A DNA stretch of 12,141 nucleotides from Methanobacterium sp. (lineage in GTDB: Archaea > Methanobacteriota > Methanobacteria > Methanobacteriales > Methanobacteriaceae), in the NCBI GenBank assembly GCA_030539815.1, contig JAUNXM010000047.1, positions 1 through 12,141 of the forward strand. The letters are read 5' to 3'. This document shows positions 1 through 9,790 of this stretch, one piece after another. Positions within the stretch are counted from its first letter, which is position 1. Each line of letters begins with the position of its first letter. Made by a program: the position numbers and the translations under genes. The notes beneath the pieces were generated by a model. The model searched no databases. It was given only the letters and a program-made list of their open reading frames with translations, and had not been told where the DNA came from.

Positions 1-99
1 TTATGATTTATTAATGAAATATGTGGGGTATAAACACATTTTGAAACAATAACTCCTATATTATTATTTAATTTTATATTAAAGAAAATACCCATCCAC

Positions 100-147
<48 letters not shown>

Positions 148-164
148 GAAAAGGAGATGATATT

Positions 165-1786
<1,622 letters not shown>

Positions 1787-1790
<4 letters not shown>

Positions 1791-1817
1791 GTCCCCGGAC
1801 TTACACCATTTTTTTTT
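1787..1817 (+). terminator. Hairpin plus T-run terminator of the thermosome gene
   Basis: GTAAGTC (1787-1793) and GACTTAC (1798-1804) are perfect inverted complements with a four-base loop, followed by nine Ts at 1809-1817. The 5' arm includes the TAA stop codon. A hairpin with a T-run is a plausible archaeal terminator, and the T-run alone might suffice. Confidence 0.7.
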
Positions 1818-1883
1818 ATTTTAATTTTTTTTATCCATTAATATTTCATCCCATTTTCTTCCCTGATCCTCAAGTAATAAATC

Positions 1884-1915
1884 TTCATAGGAAATTTTAT
1901 TTCATAGGAAATTTT
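1884..1915. repeat. 15-base direct repeat in the gap before the feo operon
   Basis: TTCATAGGAAATTTT occurs at 1884-1898 and again at 1901-1915, separated by two bases. It lies in the roughly 310-base gap between the thermosome gene and the feo operon. It is about 150 bases upstream of the feo TATA box, so a direct promoter role is doubtful. Apart from this repeat and the promoter elements listed separately, the gap appears empty. Confidence 0.6.
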
Positions 1916-2045
1916 CATTATCACTCTAAATCTTCATTATTAATCATTCGTCAACTTCTTAATTTAAGATAATATCATAAGTTCTAACATGTGTTTTAGA
2001 TGCAATCAGAGACCTAATGTAAGTTGGATTCAAAAATGAATGTTC

Positions 2046-2059
2046 TTAGGTTATCCTAA
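2046..2059. promoter_or_regulatory. Operator-like palindrome 1 of the feo promoter (TTAGG-N4-CCTAA)
   Basis: TTAGGTTATCCTAA is a perfect inverted repeat with five-base arms and a four-base spacer, just upstream of the TATA box at 2062-2069. It resembles the TTAGG/CCTAA ends of the DtxR/IdeR box. Its position would place a bound repressor over the BRE/TFB contact region. The DtxR-type protein encoded just downstream is the natural candidate to bind it; that is inference. Confidence 0.7.
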
Positions 2060-2061
2060 CT

Positions 2062-2069
2062 TTTATATA
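2062..2069 (+). promoter_or_regulatory. TATA box of the feo operon
   Basis: TTTATATA lies about 40 bases before the ATG at 2103, between two identical palindromes. The transcript would start near 2088-2092, inside the second palindrome. Confidence 0.65.
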
Positions 2070-2087
2070 CTATTAAATCCACATTAG

Positions 2088-2103
2088 TTTAGGTGGTCCT
2101 AAA
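2088..2103. promoter_or_regulatory. Operator-like palindrome 2 of the feo promoter, covering the ribosome binding site
   Basis: TTTAGGTGGTCCTAAA is a perfect inverted repeat with six-base arms and a four-base spacer. It shares the TTAGG-N4-CCTAA core with the palindrome at 2046-2059, and the two centres are 43 bases apart. It spans the expected transcription start and the AGGTGGT ribosome binding site, and ends at the first base of the ATG. A bound regulator here would block polymerase. Confidence 0.7.
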
Positions 2104-2870
2104 TGTCTTCTGAAAAAACATTGAGCGAAAATGCTGAAGAATATCTTGAAGTATTATACAAGCTCTCCTTGAAAGAGCGTCCGGTGAAGACTACCAATAT
2201 TTCAAAAATGCTTAATATCTCCCCGGCAAGTGTTACCCAGATGGTAAAGAAACTTGAAAAAGAGGGTTATCTTCATTACTCCCCATATAAGGGTGTCACT
2301 CTCACTGAGGAAGGATATAAAATAGCTTCCAATATTACCCGAAAGCACAGACTTCTGGAGAGATTTCTCCATGACGTGCTGAAAATAAAGAAGGAAAAGG
2401 TTCATGATCAGGCCTGTGAAATGGAGCATGTTCTTTCTGATGATGCTGAACGAGCATTATGCCAACTCTTAGAAAATCCTGATGAATGCCCCGATGACGA
2501 AGAACTCATACCAGTATGTGATTTTGAGTTTAAAACCTGTGAAGAATGCCGTATGCGTAGACAGGAAGAAGTTAATGAAGTGGGAAAACGTAACAAAAAC
2601 CTGGTTTCCCTTACTGATATGGAAAAAAATGAAAAGGGAAAAGTCTCGTTCATCAGAGGCGATTACAAAGTTATACGGAGATTAATGGACATGGGAATAA
2701 CCATGGGGGCTGAAATAGGTGTGCTGGAAGTTGCTCCATTTAAAGGTCCAGTGGAATTACTGGTCCGGGGATCCAACCTAGCCCTGGGAAGAGATATTGC
2801 TAAAAATGTTTTCGTGGAGATCATAAAAGAGAACACACCAGAATCCAAAGGAGCATTGGCACATGGTTAA
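2103..2870 (+). CDS. DtxR-family metalloregulator with C-terminal FeoA domain
   Basis: A 255-residue metal-responsive repressor, probably sensing Fe(II) and controlling its own operon. Residues 1-75 form the winged helix-turn-helix. Residues 76-125 form the dimerisation/metal domain. Residues about 165-242 are a FeoA/SH3-like domain ([16 protein letters not shown]). Aligned by eye to DtxR with an offset of +3, the metal ligands H82, E86, H101, C105, E108 and H109 match H79, E83, H98, C102, E105 and H106. The DtxR M10 position is E13, a carboxylate as in MntR, so the site is a mixed type. Cysteines 129, 139, 146 and 149 lie in the linker and could bind a further metal. The gene overlaps feoB by 8 bases, so the two are co-transcribed and probably translationally coupled. 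ATG at 2103 is preceded by AGGTGGT. Iron rather than manganese is inferred from the feoB partner and from C105. Confidence 0.9.
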   Translation: MSSEKTLSENAEEYLEVLYKLSLKERPVKTTNISKMLNISPASVTQMVKKLEKEGYLHYSPYKGVTLTEEGYKIASNITRKHRLLERFLHDVLKIKKEKVHDQACEMEHVLSDDAERALCQLLENPDECPDDEELIPVCDFEFKTCEECRMRRQEEVNEVGKRNKNLVSLTDMEKNEKGKVSFIRGDYKVIRRLMDMGITMGAEIGVLEVAPFKGPVELLVRGSNLALGRDIAKNVFVEIIKENTPESKGALAHG

Positions 2871-4866
2871 ACTCCCCGAGTGTATTGAAAAATCCGATTA
2901 CGAAGAAAAGATTTCTACTCTTGATAAAAATGAATTTTCCTCTTTTGGTGATGTTACTCTAGCCCTTGCTGGGAATGCCAATGTTGGTAAAAGTGTTATT
3001 TTTAATTATTTAACCGGTTCAGATCAGGTTGTTGGTAATTGGCCTGGAAAGACTGTTGACCGTGCTGAGGGAAATTTTCAGTACGATGGTCAGAAGATCC
3101 ATGTAATTGATCTACCGGGAATATATTCATTCTCAACCTTTTCTATGGAGGAAATTGTTTCTAGGGAATACATAGCCAATGAAAAGCCAGACGTGGTAAT
3201 AAATGTTGTGGATGGGTCGGTACTTGAAAGAAATCTATTTTTCACATTGCAGCTCATGGAAATGGAAGTCCCCATGGTGGTTTGTGTTAACCAGATGGAT
3301 GTTGCAAGGGCCAAGGGATTCCAAGTCGATACTGAAAAATTAGAAAAGGCATTGGGAGTTCCTGTAGTTCCCACAGTGGCAATTCGTGGTGAAGGCTTAC
3401 AAAAACTAATAAAAAAAGCTATTAGTATAGCTAAAGATAAAAAAATATCCGAAACAGCCATTGAATACGGTGGTGAAGTTGAAAAAGCAGTTAAAGAGCT
3501 CCAAAACTTTCTGGAAAGAGAAAAATTAGGTTTGGGATATTCCAACCGATGGGTGGCCATTAAACTTTTGGAAAATGATCCTGAAATCATTAAAAAGGTA
3601 GAAATATTATCTGATGGTGCAATTCAGTTAGCCAATCACCTGGCACTTGAGCTAGAGCGTATCCATGATGAACCTTCTTTTTCCATCATTGCATCGGAAA
3701 GATACACACTGGCCAACAGAATAGCTGCCGGTGCTCAAAAACAAACAAGATATAGAATTACATTATCTGAAAAATTAGACAAAATTCTTATACACCCTAT
3801 TTATGGTTACTTTACCTCGGCAATGGTAATATTAGGACTTTTAATTTGGACCTTTGTTCTGGGTAATTTTATATCAGAATTAATCACCAATGCAATGAGC
3901 TTTTTCCAACCAGTGGATCCGGCACTATCCGGTCCTGCTCTGGCTGTCCTATGGAATGGTGCATTTGGGGGTTTAGTAGCCGGATTAACTCTGATAGTTC
4001 CATTTGTAATTCCATTTTATATCATGTTATCCTACATTGAAAACTCAGGTCTTCTAACCCGTGTGGCTTTTATGATGGATAGTTTTATGCAGAAAATAGG
4101 ATTACACGGGAAGGCACTTATACCTCTTATATTGGGTTACGGATGCAGTGTCCCGGCCATTGACAGTACTAAAATTCTTGAAACAAGAAGAGAAAGATTA
4201 CTGGCAGCATTTGCCATAACATTCGCTCCTTGCTCTGCTAGAACCATAATCATTCTCAGCTTAGTGGCAATATTTGTAAGCATCTGGTGGGCTCTTGCTC
4301 TTTACGTTTTGGATTTGATAATAATTTTTATAATGGGAAAATTAGCCCTTAAAGCTATGCCTGGAGAATCTACCAGTCTAATTATGGAGATACATTCTTT
4401 AAGAATGCCATCTGCATCGGTAATTCTTAAACAGACATGGAACCGTACAAAGTCATTAACTTATCTTGTTTTCCCAGTATTCATAGCAGGAAGTGCTCTA
4501 ATTCAGTTATTTTATGTTTTAGGCGTATTAGAACCCATAAGTAATTTAATGGCTCCTTTAACTGTGGGTTGGTTGAAATTACCAGCGTTTGCAGGGATAT
4601 TATTAATTGTAGGGGCTGTTCGAAAGGAATTCGTTCTTCTAACCCTGGTTTCATTTGTGGGTACCGATCTTTCCCTGGCACTAACACCAGTTCAGTTCAT
4701 TGTTCTGGCATTAATTGGTATGTTATATATTCCCTGTCTTTCTACCATCAGTATTCTCATCAGAGAATTTGGAGTGAAGGCGGCCAGTGTTATTTCCGCT
4801 GCAAATTTGGTGACGGCTATAGTGGTGGGTGGTATTGCGGCACATGTTTTATCGTTGTTCATGTAA
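2863..4866 (+). CDS. feoB: Ferrous iron transport protein B (FeoB)
   Basis: Membrane GTPase permease for Fe(II). The 667-residue protein has an N-terminal G domain with G1 GNANVGKS (37-44), G2 around T64 in GNWPGKT, G3 DLPG (83-86), G4 NQMD (143-146) and G5 near 171-178. A helical spacer (about 205-290) follows, then a polytopic membrane part from about 310 to the end. FeoB gate signatures are present: GYGCSVPAI (425-433), APCSAR (455-460) and YIPCLST (622-628), with C428, C457 and C625. It is shorter than E. coli FeoB (773 residues) and lacks a Cys-rich tail. ATG at 2863 lies 9 bases after AAAGGAG, within the end of the upstream regulator gene. No feoC is visible; the FeoA function is presumably supplied by the domain fused to the regulator or by a gene elsewhere. 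No strong terminator follows, only a weak TATAG/CTATA hairpin at 4888-4904. Confidence 0.97.
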   Translation: MVKLPECIEKSDYEEKISTLDKNEFSSFGDVTLALAGNANVGKSVIFNYLTGSDQVVGNWPGKTVDRAEGNFQYDGQKIHVIDLPGIYSFSTFSMEEIVSREYIANEKPDVVINVVDGSVLERNLFFTLQLMEMEVPMVVCVNQMDVARAKGFQVDTEKLEKALGVPVVPTVAIRGEGLQKLIKKAISIAKDKKISETAIEYGGEVEKAVKELQNFLEREKLGLGYSNRWVAIKLLENDPEIIKKVEILSDGAIQLANHLALELERIHDEPSFSIIASERYTLANRIAAGAQKQTRYRITLSEKLDKILIHPIYGYFTSAMVILGLLIWTFVLGNFISELITNAMSFFQPVDPALSGPALAVLWNGAFGGLVAGLTLIVPFVIPFYIMLSYIENSGLLTRVAFMMDSFMQKIGLHGKALIPLILGYGCSVPAIDSTKILETRRERLLAAFAITFAPCSARTIIILSLVAIFVSIWWALALYVLDLIIIFIMGKLALKAMPGESTSLIMEIHSLRMPSASVILKQTWNRTKSLTYLVFPVFIAGSALIQLFYVLGVLEPISNLMAPLTVGWLKLPAFAGILLIVGAVRKEFVLLTLVSFVGTDLSLALTPVQFIVLALIGMLYIPCLSTISILIREFGVKAASVISAANLVTAIVVGGIAAHVLSLFM

Positions 4867-4908
4867 ATGTTTTAAGAGTAAAAAATATATAGTAACTTTC
4901 TATATTTA

Positions 4909-4926
4909 TTAGTTTAAATTAACTAA
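4909..4926. promoter_or_regulatory. Inverted repeat upstream of the unknown exported protein
   Basis: TTAGTT (4909-4914) and AACTAA (4921-4926) form a perfect inverted repeat with a six-base AT spacer. It is 84 bases before the ATG at 5010 and 43 bases after feoB. It could be an operator, a weak 3' hairpin of the feo transcript, or chance in an AT-rich stretch. Confidence 0.35.
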
Positions 4927-5009
4927 AAAGTGAATTGATTAATTTAAAAAGACTTTTATCTAAAAATTAGTTAAATAGAAGAATTTGTGAATAAATAGGT
5001 GATAATAAC

Positions 5010-5705
5010 ATGAAATGGTCGATAGTTGCAATTGCCATTCTGGTGGTAATTGTAGGATATTCAGTGGTCGTTGTTTCCAGTGGCCCATTTACTCCTTTAG
5101 GCAGAGTTTCTTTCGTTAAATTAGCTAATCCTGATTTTTATCCAGGACATCCTCATTCAGAACTTTTATCTCAATATGCAGAAGAGAGGGGTTCAAAGTG
5201 TGCTTTGATATGTCACTTTGCAGGGAGTTCCAATTACCGTAGCTATCAAGATGGTAATGTGTTCATAATTGAATTAGCCCTTATTGATACTCAAGGTACT
5301 GGTGCTGCTGACCCTACCAACTACTGGGATTCCCTGCAACTAGCTTTATTTGGTGCTCCTGATGGTCGATATAAATATAAGTCGGATGGAAAGGTTTTTG
5401 ACACCTATGAAGAAGCCATGGAACATGTGTACTCGCTGGCAGATAAACATGGTCAGGAGGGACCTCTACCCATTGCGTGGCATGGTAATGCCCGACAGGG
5501 TAATGCAGTATTTATTCAAGGATGTGGATTTCCTCTTTACTTCCATATTATGCAAAAAACATACGGTATGGTGCCCGCGTATATATACACATTTGCCGGT
5601 ATGATTTTCCCCTACATAAATAATCCTTACCGAAATTTTGAGTTGAGACATGCTACCGAGCTTCAAGAGCTCTACCAGGGTGGTGATTTGGATTACACAT
5701 TGTAA
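5010..5705 (+). CDS. Unrecognised membrane-anchored or secreted protein, 231 residues
   Basis: I do not recognise this family. Residues 4-24 ([19 protein letters not shown]) form one strong hydrophobic segment, so the protein is probably exported or anchored with its body outside the cell. There is no lipobox cysteine. The body has three cysteines, C64 and C68 in CALICH and C172 in QGCGF, plus HPH at 47-49. A milder hydrophobic run is at 186-203 ([18 protein letters not shown]). The start at 5010 is preceded by AGGTGAT at 4997-5003. Candidate TATA-like stretches are at 4943-4951 and 4953-4960, so it probably has its own promoter and terminator (T-run at 5735-5743). It sits between the iron operon and the acetate genes, with no clear link to either. 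Cys/His residues could suggest metal binding or a disulfide, but that is speculation. Confidence 0.8.
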   Translation: MKWSIVAIAILVVIVGYSVVVVSSGPFTPLGRVSFVKLANPDFYPGHPHSELLSQYAEERGSKCALICHFAGSSNYRSYQDGNVFIIELALIDTQGTGAADPTNYWDSLQLALFGAPDGRYKYKSDGKVFDTYEEAMEHVYSLADKHGQEGPLPIAWHGNARQGNAVFIQGCGFPLYFHIMQKTYGMVPAYIYTFAGMIFPYINNPYRNFELRHATELQELYQGGDLDYTL

Positions 5706-5734
5706 TCTTAGTTTGTTGAAGAATTAACTACTTA

Positions 5735-5743
5735 TTTTTTTTT
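5735..5743 (+). terminator. T-run terminator after the unknown exported protein
   Basis: Nine consecutive Ts lie 30 bases after the stop codon. No strong hairpin precedes them. Archaeal RNA polymerase commonly terminates at such runs. Confidence 0.5.
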
Positions 5744-5752
5744 ATCAATAAC

Positions 5753-5808
<56 letters not shown>

Positions 5809-5876
5809 GTAAGAACAACTTAGTAATGTACAGTCTTAAAAACAATTTAAAATGCTAAAAAAAGGGCGGATGAAAA

Positions 5877-7781
5877 ATGGTACGGGATACAGCAGTCCTT
5901 CTTGATGAAAGAAGGGTTTTCGAACCAAAAAAAGAAATACTGGAAAAAGCCCATGTTAAAAATTGGGAAGAAGAGCTTGAAAAAGGGAAAAACTTGGAAA
6001 AATACTGGTCCGAAAAGGCTGAACAGTTTGAATGGTTCCAAAAATGGGACAAAGTTCTGGATGATGAAAATAAACCATTTTACAAATGGTTCACTGGAGG
6101 TAAGATTAACCTAGCCTATAATGCCGTGGATAGGTGGATCGAGACCGAAAAAAGAAACCAAGTAGCAATTCTTTACATCAACGAACGTGGGGACGAGAAA
6201 AAAATCACATATTACGAGCTCTACATCCAGGTTAACAAACTGGCCAATGCCCTAAAAAATTTAGGGGTGAAGAAAGGGGATACAGTCTCCATGTACCTCC
6301 CCATGTGTCCAGAACTCTTAATAGCCATATTAGCCTGTAACAAGATTGGAGCAGTACACAGTGTGGTTTACTCTGGATTAAGTGTAGGTGCATTTGTGGA
6401 GAGGATGAACGATGCCAAGGCCAAAGTGCTTTTCACCGCAGATGGAACCTACCGTAGAGGAAAAATCATTGACCTTAAAGCAATTGCTGATGAAGCAATC
6501 CTACAATGTCCCACCATTGAAACCATCGTGGTTGTTAACCACACCGGAACCCCTATACAGATATCAGAATTATCTGGAAGGGAAATATTCTACGAAAGAC
6601 TGGTTGATGGTGAACCTGCCTACTGCGAACCAGAATGGATGGATGCCGAAGACCCATTATTCATACTCTACACTTCTGGAAGTACGGGTAAACCTAAAGG
6701 GGTTCTGCATACAACAGCCGGATACATGGTGGGAGTTGCCACCACCCTCCGCAACATATTTGACATCCATGATAATGACCTCTGGTGGTGTACCGGTGAT
6801 ATTGGATGGATTACCGGACACAGCTATGTTATCTATGGTCCATTACTCCTGGGAACCACAACTGTGGTTTATGAAGGGGCACCGGACTATCCAGATCCCG
6901 GAGTATGGTGGAAAATCGTGGAAAAATACGGTGTAACCAAGTTTTACACTGCACCAACAGCTATCAGGCACCTTATGCGTTTCGGAACTCGATACACTAA
7001 TCTCTACAATCTGGAATCACTCAAGATCCTGGGAACCGTGGGAGAACCCATCAACCCTGAGGCATGGATGTGGTACTACCAAAATGTGGGTAAAGAAAAA
7101 TGTCCCATAATGGATACATGGTGGCAGACTGAAACCGGAATGCATCTCATTTCCCCACTTCCAGTTACACCTTTAAAACCCGGATCAGCCACAATGCCCT
7201 TCCCGGGAATAGATGCTGACGTTGTTGATGAAGATGGTAATTCTGTTCCCATGGGTAAAGGCGGTTACTTAGTTATTAAGAAACCATGGCCTGCTATGTT
7301 CCGCACATTATATAAAGATGAGGAACGATTCATGGATGTTTACTGGAAAGAATATTCAGGATGTATTTACAAAGCCGGGGACATGGTCCGCAAAGATGAA
7401 GATGGATACTTCTGGATACAGGGGCGTAGTGATGATGTCCTAAAAATTGCCGGACACCGTATAGGTTCTGCTGAGGTAGAATCTGCTTTCGTTGGACATC
7501 CAGCAGTAGCCGAAGCTGCGGTTATTGGAAAATCAGATCCTATTAAAGGAGAAGTAATTAAAGCCTTCATCATCCTCCGTGAAGGATACGAACTGAAGAC
7601 CCAACTCATTGAAGACCTGAAAAAACACGTACGATATGAACTGGGGCCAGTGGCCGTGTTGGGGGAGATTGTGCAGGTGGATAAACTACCCAAAACCAGG
7701 AGTGGGAAGATAATGCGCAGGATCCTGCGTGCACAGGAAATGGGTGAAGATCTGGGAGACACCTCCACCTTAGAAGAATAA
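5877..7781 (+). CDS. acs: Acetyl-CoA synthetase (AMP-forming)
   Basis: Cytosolic enzyme converting acetate, ATP and CoA to acetyl-CoA, AMP and PPi. In hydrogenotrophic methanogens it lets acetate serve as a carbon source. The 634-residue length is close to bacterial Acs (about 650). ANL-superfamily motifs are [11 protein letters not shown] (265-275), TWWQTETG (414-421), [15 protein letters not shown] (516-530) and [12 protein letters not shown] (604-615). With an offset of +2 from Salmonella Acs, the pocket residues are I312, T313, V388 and W416; the Trp closes a small pocket and favours acetate. K611 matches the catalytic lysine K609, the usual acylation target. ATG at 5877 follows GGGCGGATGA. 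An ATG at 5870 is out of frame. There is no T-run before the transporter gene 67 bases downstream, so the two are probably co-transcribed. Propionate may also be used. Confidence 0.96.
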   Translation: MVRDTAVLLDERRVFEPKKEILEKAHVKNWEEELEKGKNLEKYWSEKAEQFEWFQKWDKVLDDENKPFYKWFTGGKINLAYNAVDRWIETEKRNQVAILYINERGDEKKITYYELYIQVNKLANALKNLGVKKGDTVSMYLPMCPELLIAILACNKIGAVHSVVYSGLSVGAFVERMNDAKAKVLFTADGTYRRGKIIDLKAIADEAILQCPTIETIVVVNHTGTPIQISELSGREIFYERLVDGEPAYCEPEWMDAEDPLFILYTSGSTGKPKGVLHTTAGYMVGVATTLRNIFDIHDNDLWWCTGDIGWITGHSYVIYGPLLLGTTTVVYEGAPDYPDPGVWWKIVEKYGVTKFYTAPTAIRHLMRFGTRYTNLYNLESLKILGTVGEPINPEAWMWYYQNVGKEKCPIMDTWWQTETGMHLISPLPVTPLKPGSATMPFPGIDADVVDEDGNSVPMGKGGYLVIKKPWPAMFRTLYKDEERFMDVYWKEYSGCIYKAGDMVRKDEDGYFWIQGRSDDVLKIAGHRIGSAEVESAFVGHPAVAEAAVIGKSDPIKGEVIKAFIILREGYELKTQLIEDLKKHVRYELGPVAVLGEIVQVDKLPKTRSGKIMRRILRAQEMGEDLGDTSTLEE

Positions 7782-7848
7782 AAAAATGATCATCCCTAAC
7801 TTTTAAAAATAATCCCTATTAGTGGCAAAAGTTACGGGAGGTAATTTT

Positions 7849-9117
7849 ATGGATAAAACAGCAAATCAAAGGATAATGGGAATGGATGCTCAGAATGGAA
7901 GATGGATATTAATTGTCTTGGGTATGATCATCAACCTCTGTCTGGGTACCATCTATTCCTGGAGTGTATTTGTTGCACCCCTTACTAACTACTTCACCAC
8001 CCAACTGGGGCAGACTGTAAACGCCAACGAAATCCTCCTGCCTTTCTCAGTTTTTTTGGCCTTCTTCTCCATTGCCATGCCTTTCACAGGGAAATACATT
8101 GAAAAATACGGGCCCAGAAACATGGTCATTGTGGGTGGTATTCTAACCGGCCTGGGATGGCTTCTATCATCATTTTCCACATCAGTGATGATGCTATACC
8201 TATTCTATGGAGTTATAGCAGGGATAGGGGTGGGTATTGCCTATGGAGTACCTGTGGCCATTGCTTCCCGCTGGTTTCCTGACAAACGAGGGCTGGCCGT
8301 TGGACTCACCCTATTAGGATTTGGTTTCTCTGCTCTCATAACCGCCAACATCGCAGGTTATCTGATCGCGGCTTCTGGGGTTATGAACACCTTCCGGGTC
8401 TTTGGCATAGCTTTCGTTATCCTCATCGTGCTACTTGCCTTACCCCTCCGCTTCCCATCAGTAGACTGGACTCCGAAAGGATGGGCCCCTAATCCACCAG
8501 AACCTGGAAAGGATGCCCTTTGCGAACTCATGAGGGAGGATATGGTCCGTACCAAGTCCTTCTATGCGCTCTGGATATGTTATTTTATAGGCTGTTTGGC
8601 CGGACTTATGGCTATTGGAATTTCCAAACCCTTAGGGGTAGAAATAGGCGTCGAAACTACTTTAGCCACAACTTTAGTGGGCGTTTTTGCTGTTTTTAAC
8701 GGTTTCGGACGCCCGATCTTCGGATTTTTAACCGATGGACTCACACCTCGCAACACTGCGGTGCTGTCATTTATTCTCATAGCTTTGGCATCACTAATGT
8801 TAATGGTCATGCCCAGTGTCATAGTATATATCCTGGCCTTTGCTATCCTGTGGGGATGTTTGGGTGGTTGGTTGGCTATTGCTCCCACCACTTGCGGTAG
8901 TTATTTTGGTAACCTTGATTATCCTCGTAATTATGGTCTATTATTCCTGGCATATGGTGCTGGTGGTATTGTTGGACCCCAACTGGCTGGTTTCATAAAA
9001 AGTTCCACGGGTTCCTACTTGGGAATATTTCCCTATGTATTAATCCTTGCCATTATTGGTCTTATACTGGCCTTCACCCTGCTCCGACCACCGCAGACAA
9101 CAGTGAAAACCCAATAG
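7849..9117 (+). CDS. MFS transporter, oxalate/formate antiporter (OFA)-like; probable small monocarboxylate carrier
   Basis: A 422-residue, 12-helix major facilitator. The first helix, GRWILIVLGMIINLCLGTIY followed by SWSVF (17-41), is the OFA-family signature; NGFGRPIFGFLTD (284-296) is the mid-protein MFS loop. In OxlT the second substrate-charge residue, a lysine, lies in helix 11 near a TAKG segment. Here the apparent equivalent is LAYG (367-370) with Y369, so a dicarboxylate such as oxalate looks less likely than a monocarboxylate. That alignment is by eye. Its position just after acs suggests acetate uptake, but formate, pyruvate or lactate carriers also occur in the family. The start is ATG at 7849, 6 bases after GGGAGGT (7836-7842). 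An in-frame GTG at 7822 has no ribosome binding site. It ends in a strong terminator and converges on the tautomerase gene. Confidence 0.88.
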   Translation: MDKTANQRIMGMDAQNGRWILIVLGMIINLCLGTIYSWSVFVAPLTNYFTTQLGQTVNANEILLPFSVFLAFFSIAMPFTGKYIEKYGPRNMVIVGGILTGLGWLLSSFSTSVMMLYLFYGVIAGIGVGIAYGVPVAIASRWFPDKRGLAVGLTLLGFGFSALITANIAGYLIAASGVMNTFRVFGIAFVILIVLLALPLRFPSVDWTPKGWAPNPPEPGKDALCELMREDMVRTKSFYALWICYFIGCLAGLMAIGISKPLGVEIGVETTLATTLVGVFAVFNGFGRPIFGFLTDGLTPRNTAVLSFILIALASLMLMVMPSVIVYILAFAILWGCLGGWLAIAPTTCGSYFGNLDYPRNYGLLFLAYGAGGIVGPQLAGFIKSSTGSYLGIFPYVLILAIIGLILAFTLLRPPQTTVKTQ

Positions 9118-9143
9118 GAAAAAATAATTTTCACACCGCTTCC

Positions 9144-9181
9144 CATCCCGGGATTCGCTATCCCGGGGTGCTCTTTTTTTT
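9144..9181. terminator. Strong hairpin terminator between convergent genes
   Basis: CCCGGGAT (9147-9154) pairs with ATCCCGGG (9160-9167) around a five-base loop. Three further outer pairs, one of them a G-U, extend the stem to about 11 pairs. Eight Ts follow at 9174-9181. It resembles a bacterial intrinsic terminator and ends the acs/OFA transcript. On the other strand the hairpin is followed by a weaker T-rich run (9119-9129 region), so it may act for the minus-strand gene too. Confidence 0.8.
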
Positions 9182-9200
9182 ATTAATACAAATTTAATTT

Positions 9201-9593
9201 TTAAACTTCTAGATCAAAGCCCAGATCAACTGCACTGGCCGGCTGTCCACCTCTGATTCCCCAGTTTTCCAAGGGTGGCTCCAGTAGGATGATCATTATG
9301 TCATTGCCATCAATACCCGGATTTTGACCTAAATTTGCAATTATATTAGCATAAAGTTTCTTTTTAGCTTCAAAGGAGCGTCCCGGGAATAATGTAATCT
9401 GGACGAAGGTCACTGCATCCGTTCGATCTGGTGGGCATTCAAAATTTTCCTTATCCAGTTCATAGATTCTCTGAAAACGATCACTATTTGGTATGCCCAA
9501 TGCATCCACCAGTGCCTGGTGCACACCATCTAAAATTTCTTTTTTATATTCTGAAGAATATCCTTTACGAATTTCGATTTTAACAAAGGACAC
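9201..9593 (-). CDS. Tautomerase-family protein lacking the N-terminal proline
   Basis: A 130-residue protein resembling the tautomerase_2 type of 4-oxalocrotonate tautomerase/MIF-like enzymes. It starts SFVKIEIRKG, then has HQALVDALGIPNSDRFQRIYEL, FVQITLFPGRSFEAKKKLYA and MIILLEPPLENWGIRGG in the family order. These enzymes use an N-terminal proline, exposed after Met removal, as the catalytic base or acid. Here residue 2 is serine, so classical tautomerase activity is doubtful. The start is GTG at 9593-9591. Two in-frame stops lie just upstream and GAGGT sits about 9 bases before it, so no other start is possible. An ATG two bases upstream is out of frame. The gene converges on the OFA transporter and is divergent from the tetR gene across a 284-base gap. 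Substrate and partners are unknown. Confidence 0.82.
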   Translation of the reverse strand: MSFVKIEIRKGYSSEYKKEILDGVHQALVDALGIPNSDRFQRIYELDKENFECPPDRTDAVTFVQITLFPGRSFEAKKKLYANIIANLGQNPGIDGNDIMIILLEPPLENWGIRGGQPASAVDLGFDLEV

Positions 9594-9775
9594 ATTTTAT
9601 TAACCTCTAATATCTTCTTAACTAGAGAATTTTACTATAAACATTCACATTTTTATTTTAACTCTACTAATAGAGATTAACTCCATAATTGTTTAATTTT
9701 ATATAGCTTCTAAAATTATTATTATTTGAAAATTTTCTTTAAAATATATTAAATATTTTATTTTTAACCAAAATC

Positions 9776-9783
9776 TTTATATA
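9776..9783 (+). promoter_or_regulatory. TATA box of the tetR transcript
   Basis: TTTATATA lies about 100 bases before the tetR ATG, and would start a transcript near 9808, within the repeated TGACCA elements. A second TATA-like stretch at 9801-9807 (TTATATA) sits inside those repeats and would give a start near 9832. Either fits. The remainder of the 284-base divergent gap (9594-9775) is very AT-rich; I see no clear element in it beyond what would serve the minus-strand gene. Confidence 0.5.
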
Positions 9784-9790
9784 GTCCACT

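Noticed and set aside
3090..3590. 166-codon open frame on the minus strand inside feoB
   Set aside because: It is a Ser/Thr-rich antisense shadow of the G domain, which is clearly coding on the plus strand; no ribosome binding site or family resemblance.
6412..6936. 174-codon plus-strand frame inside acs
   Set aside because: It overlaps the ATP-binding motif of acs in another frame and has no start signal.
7367..7768. 133-codon minus-strand frame inside acs
   Set aside because: Antisense shadow of the conserved acs C-terminal domain, with a biased Ser/Arg-rich composition and no homology that I recognise.
7786..7817. ATGATCAT palindrome, TTTTAAAA TATA-like stretch and TAATCCCT between acs and the transporter
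   Set aside because: Each is short and could be chance in AT-rich DNA. A separate transporter promoter cannot be excluded, but it is not supported well enough to list.
7822..7848. In-frame GTG at 7822 as the OFA transporter start
   Set aside because: It has no ribosome binding site, and the added codons include the GGGAGGT that serves ATG 7849.
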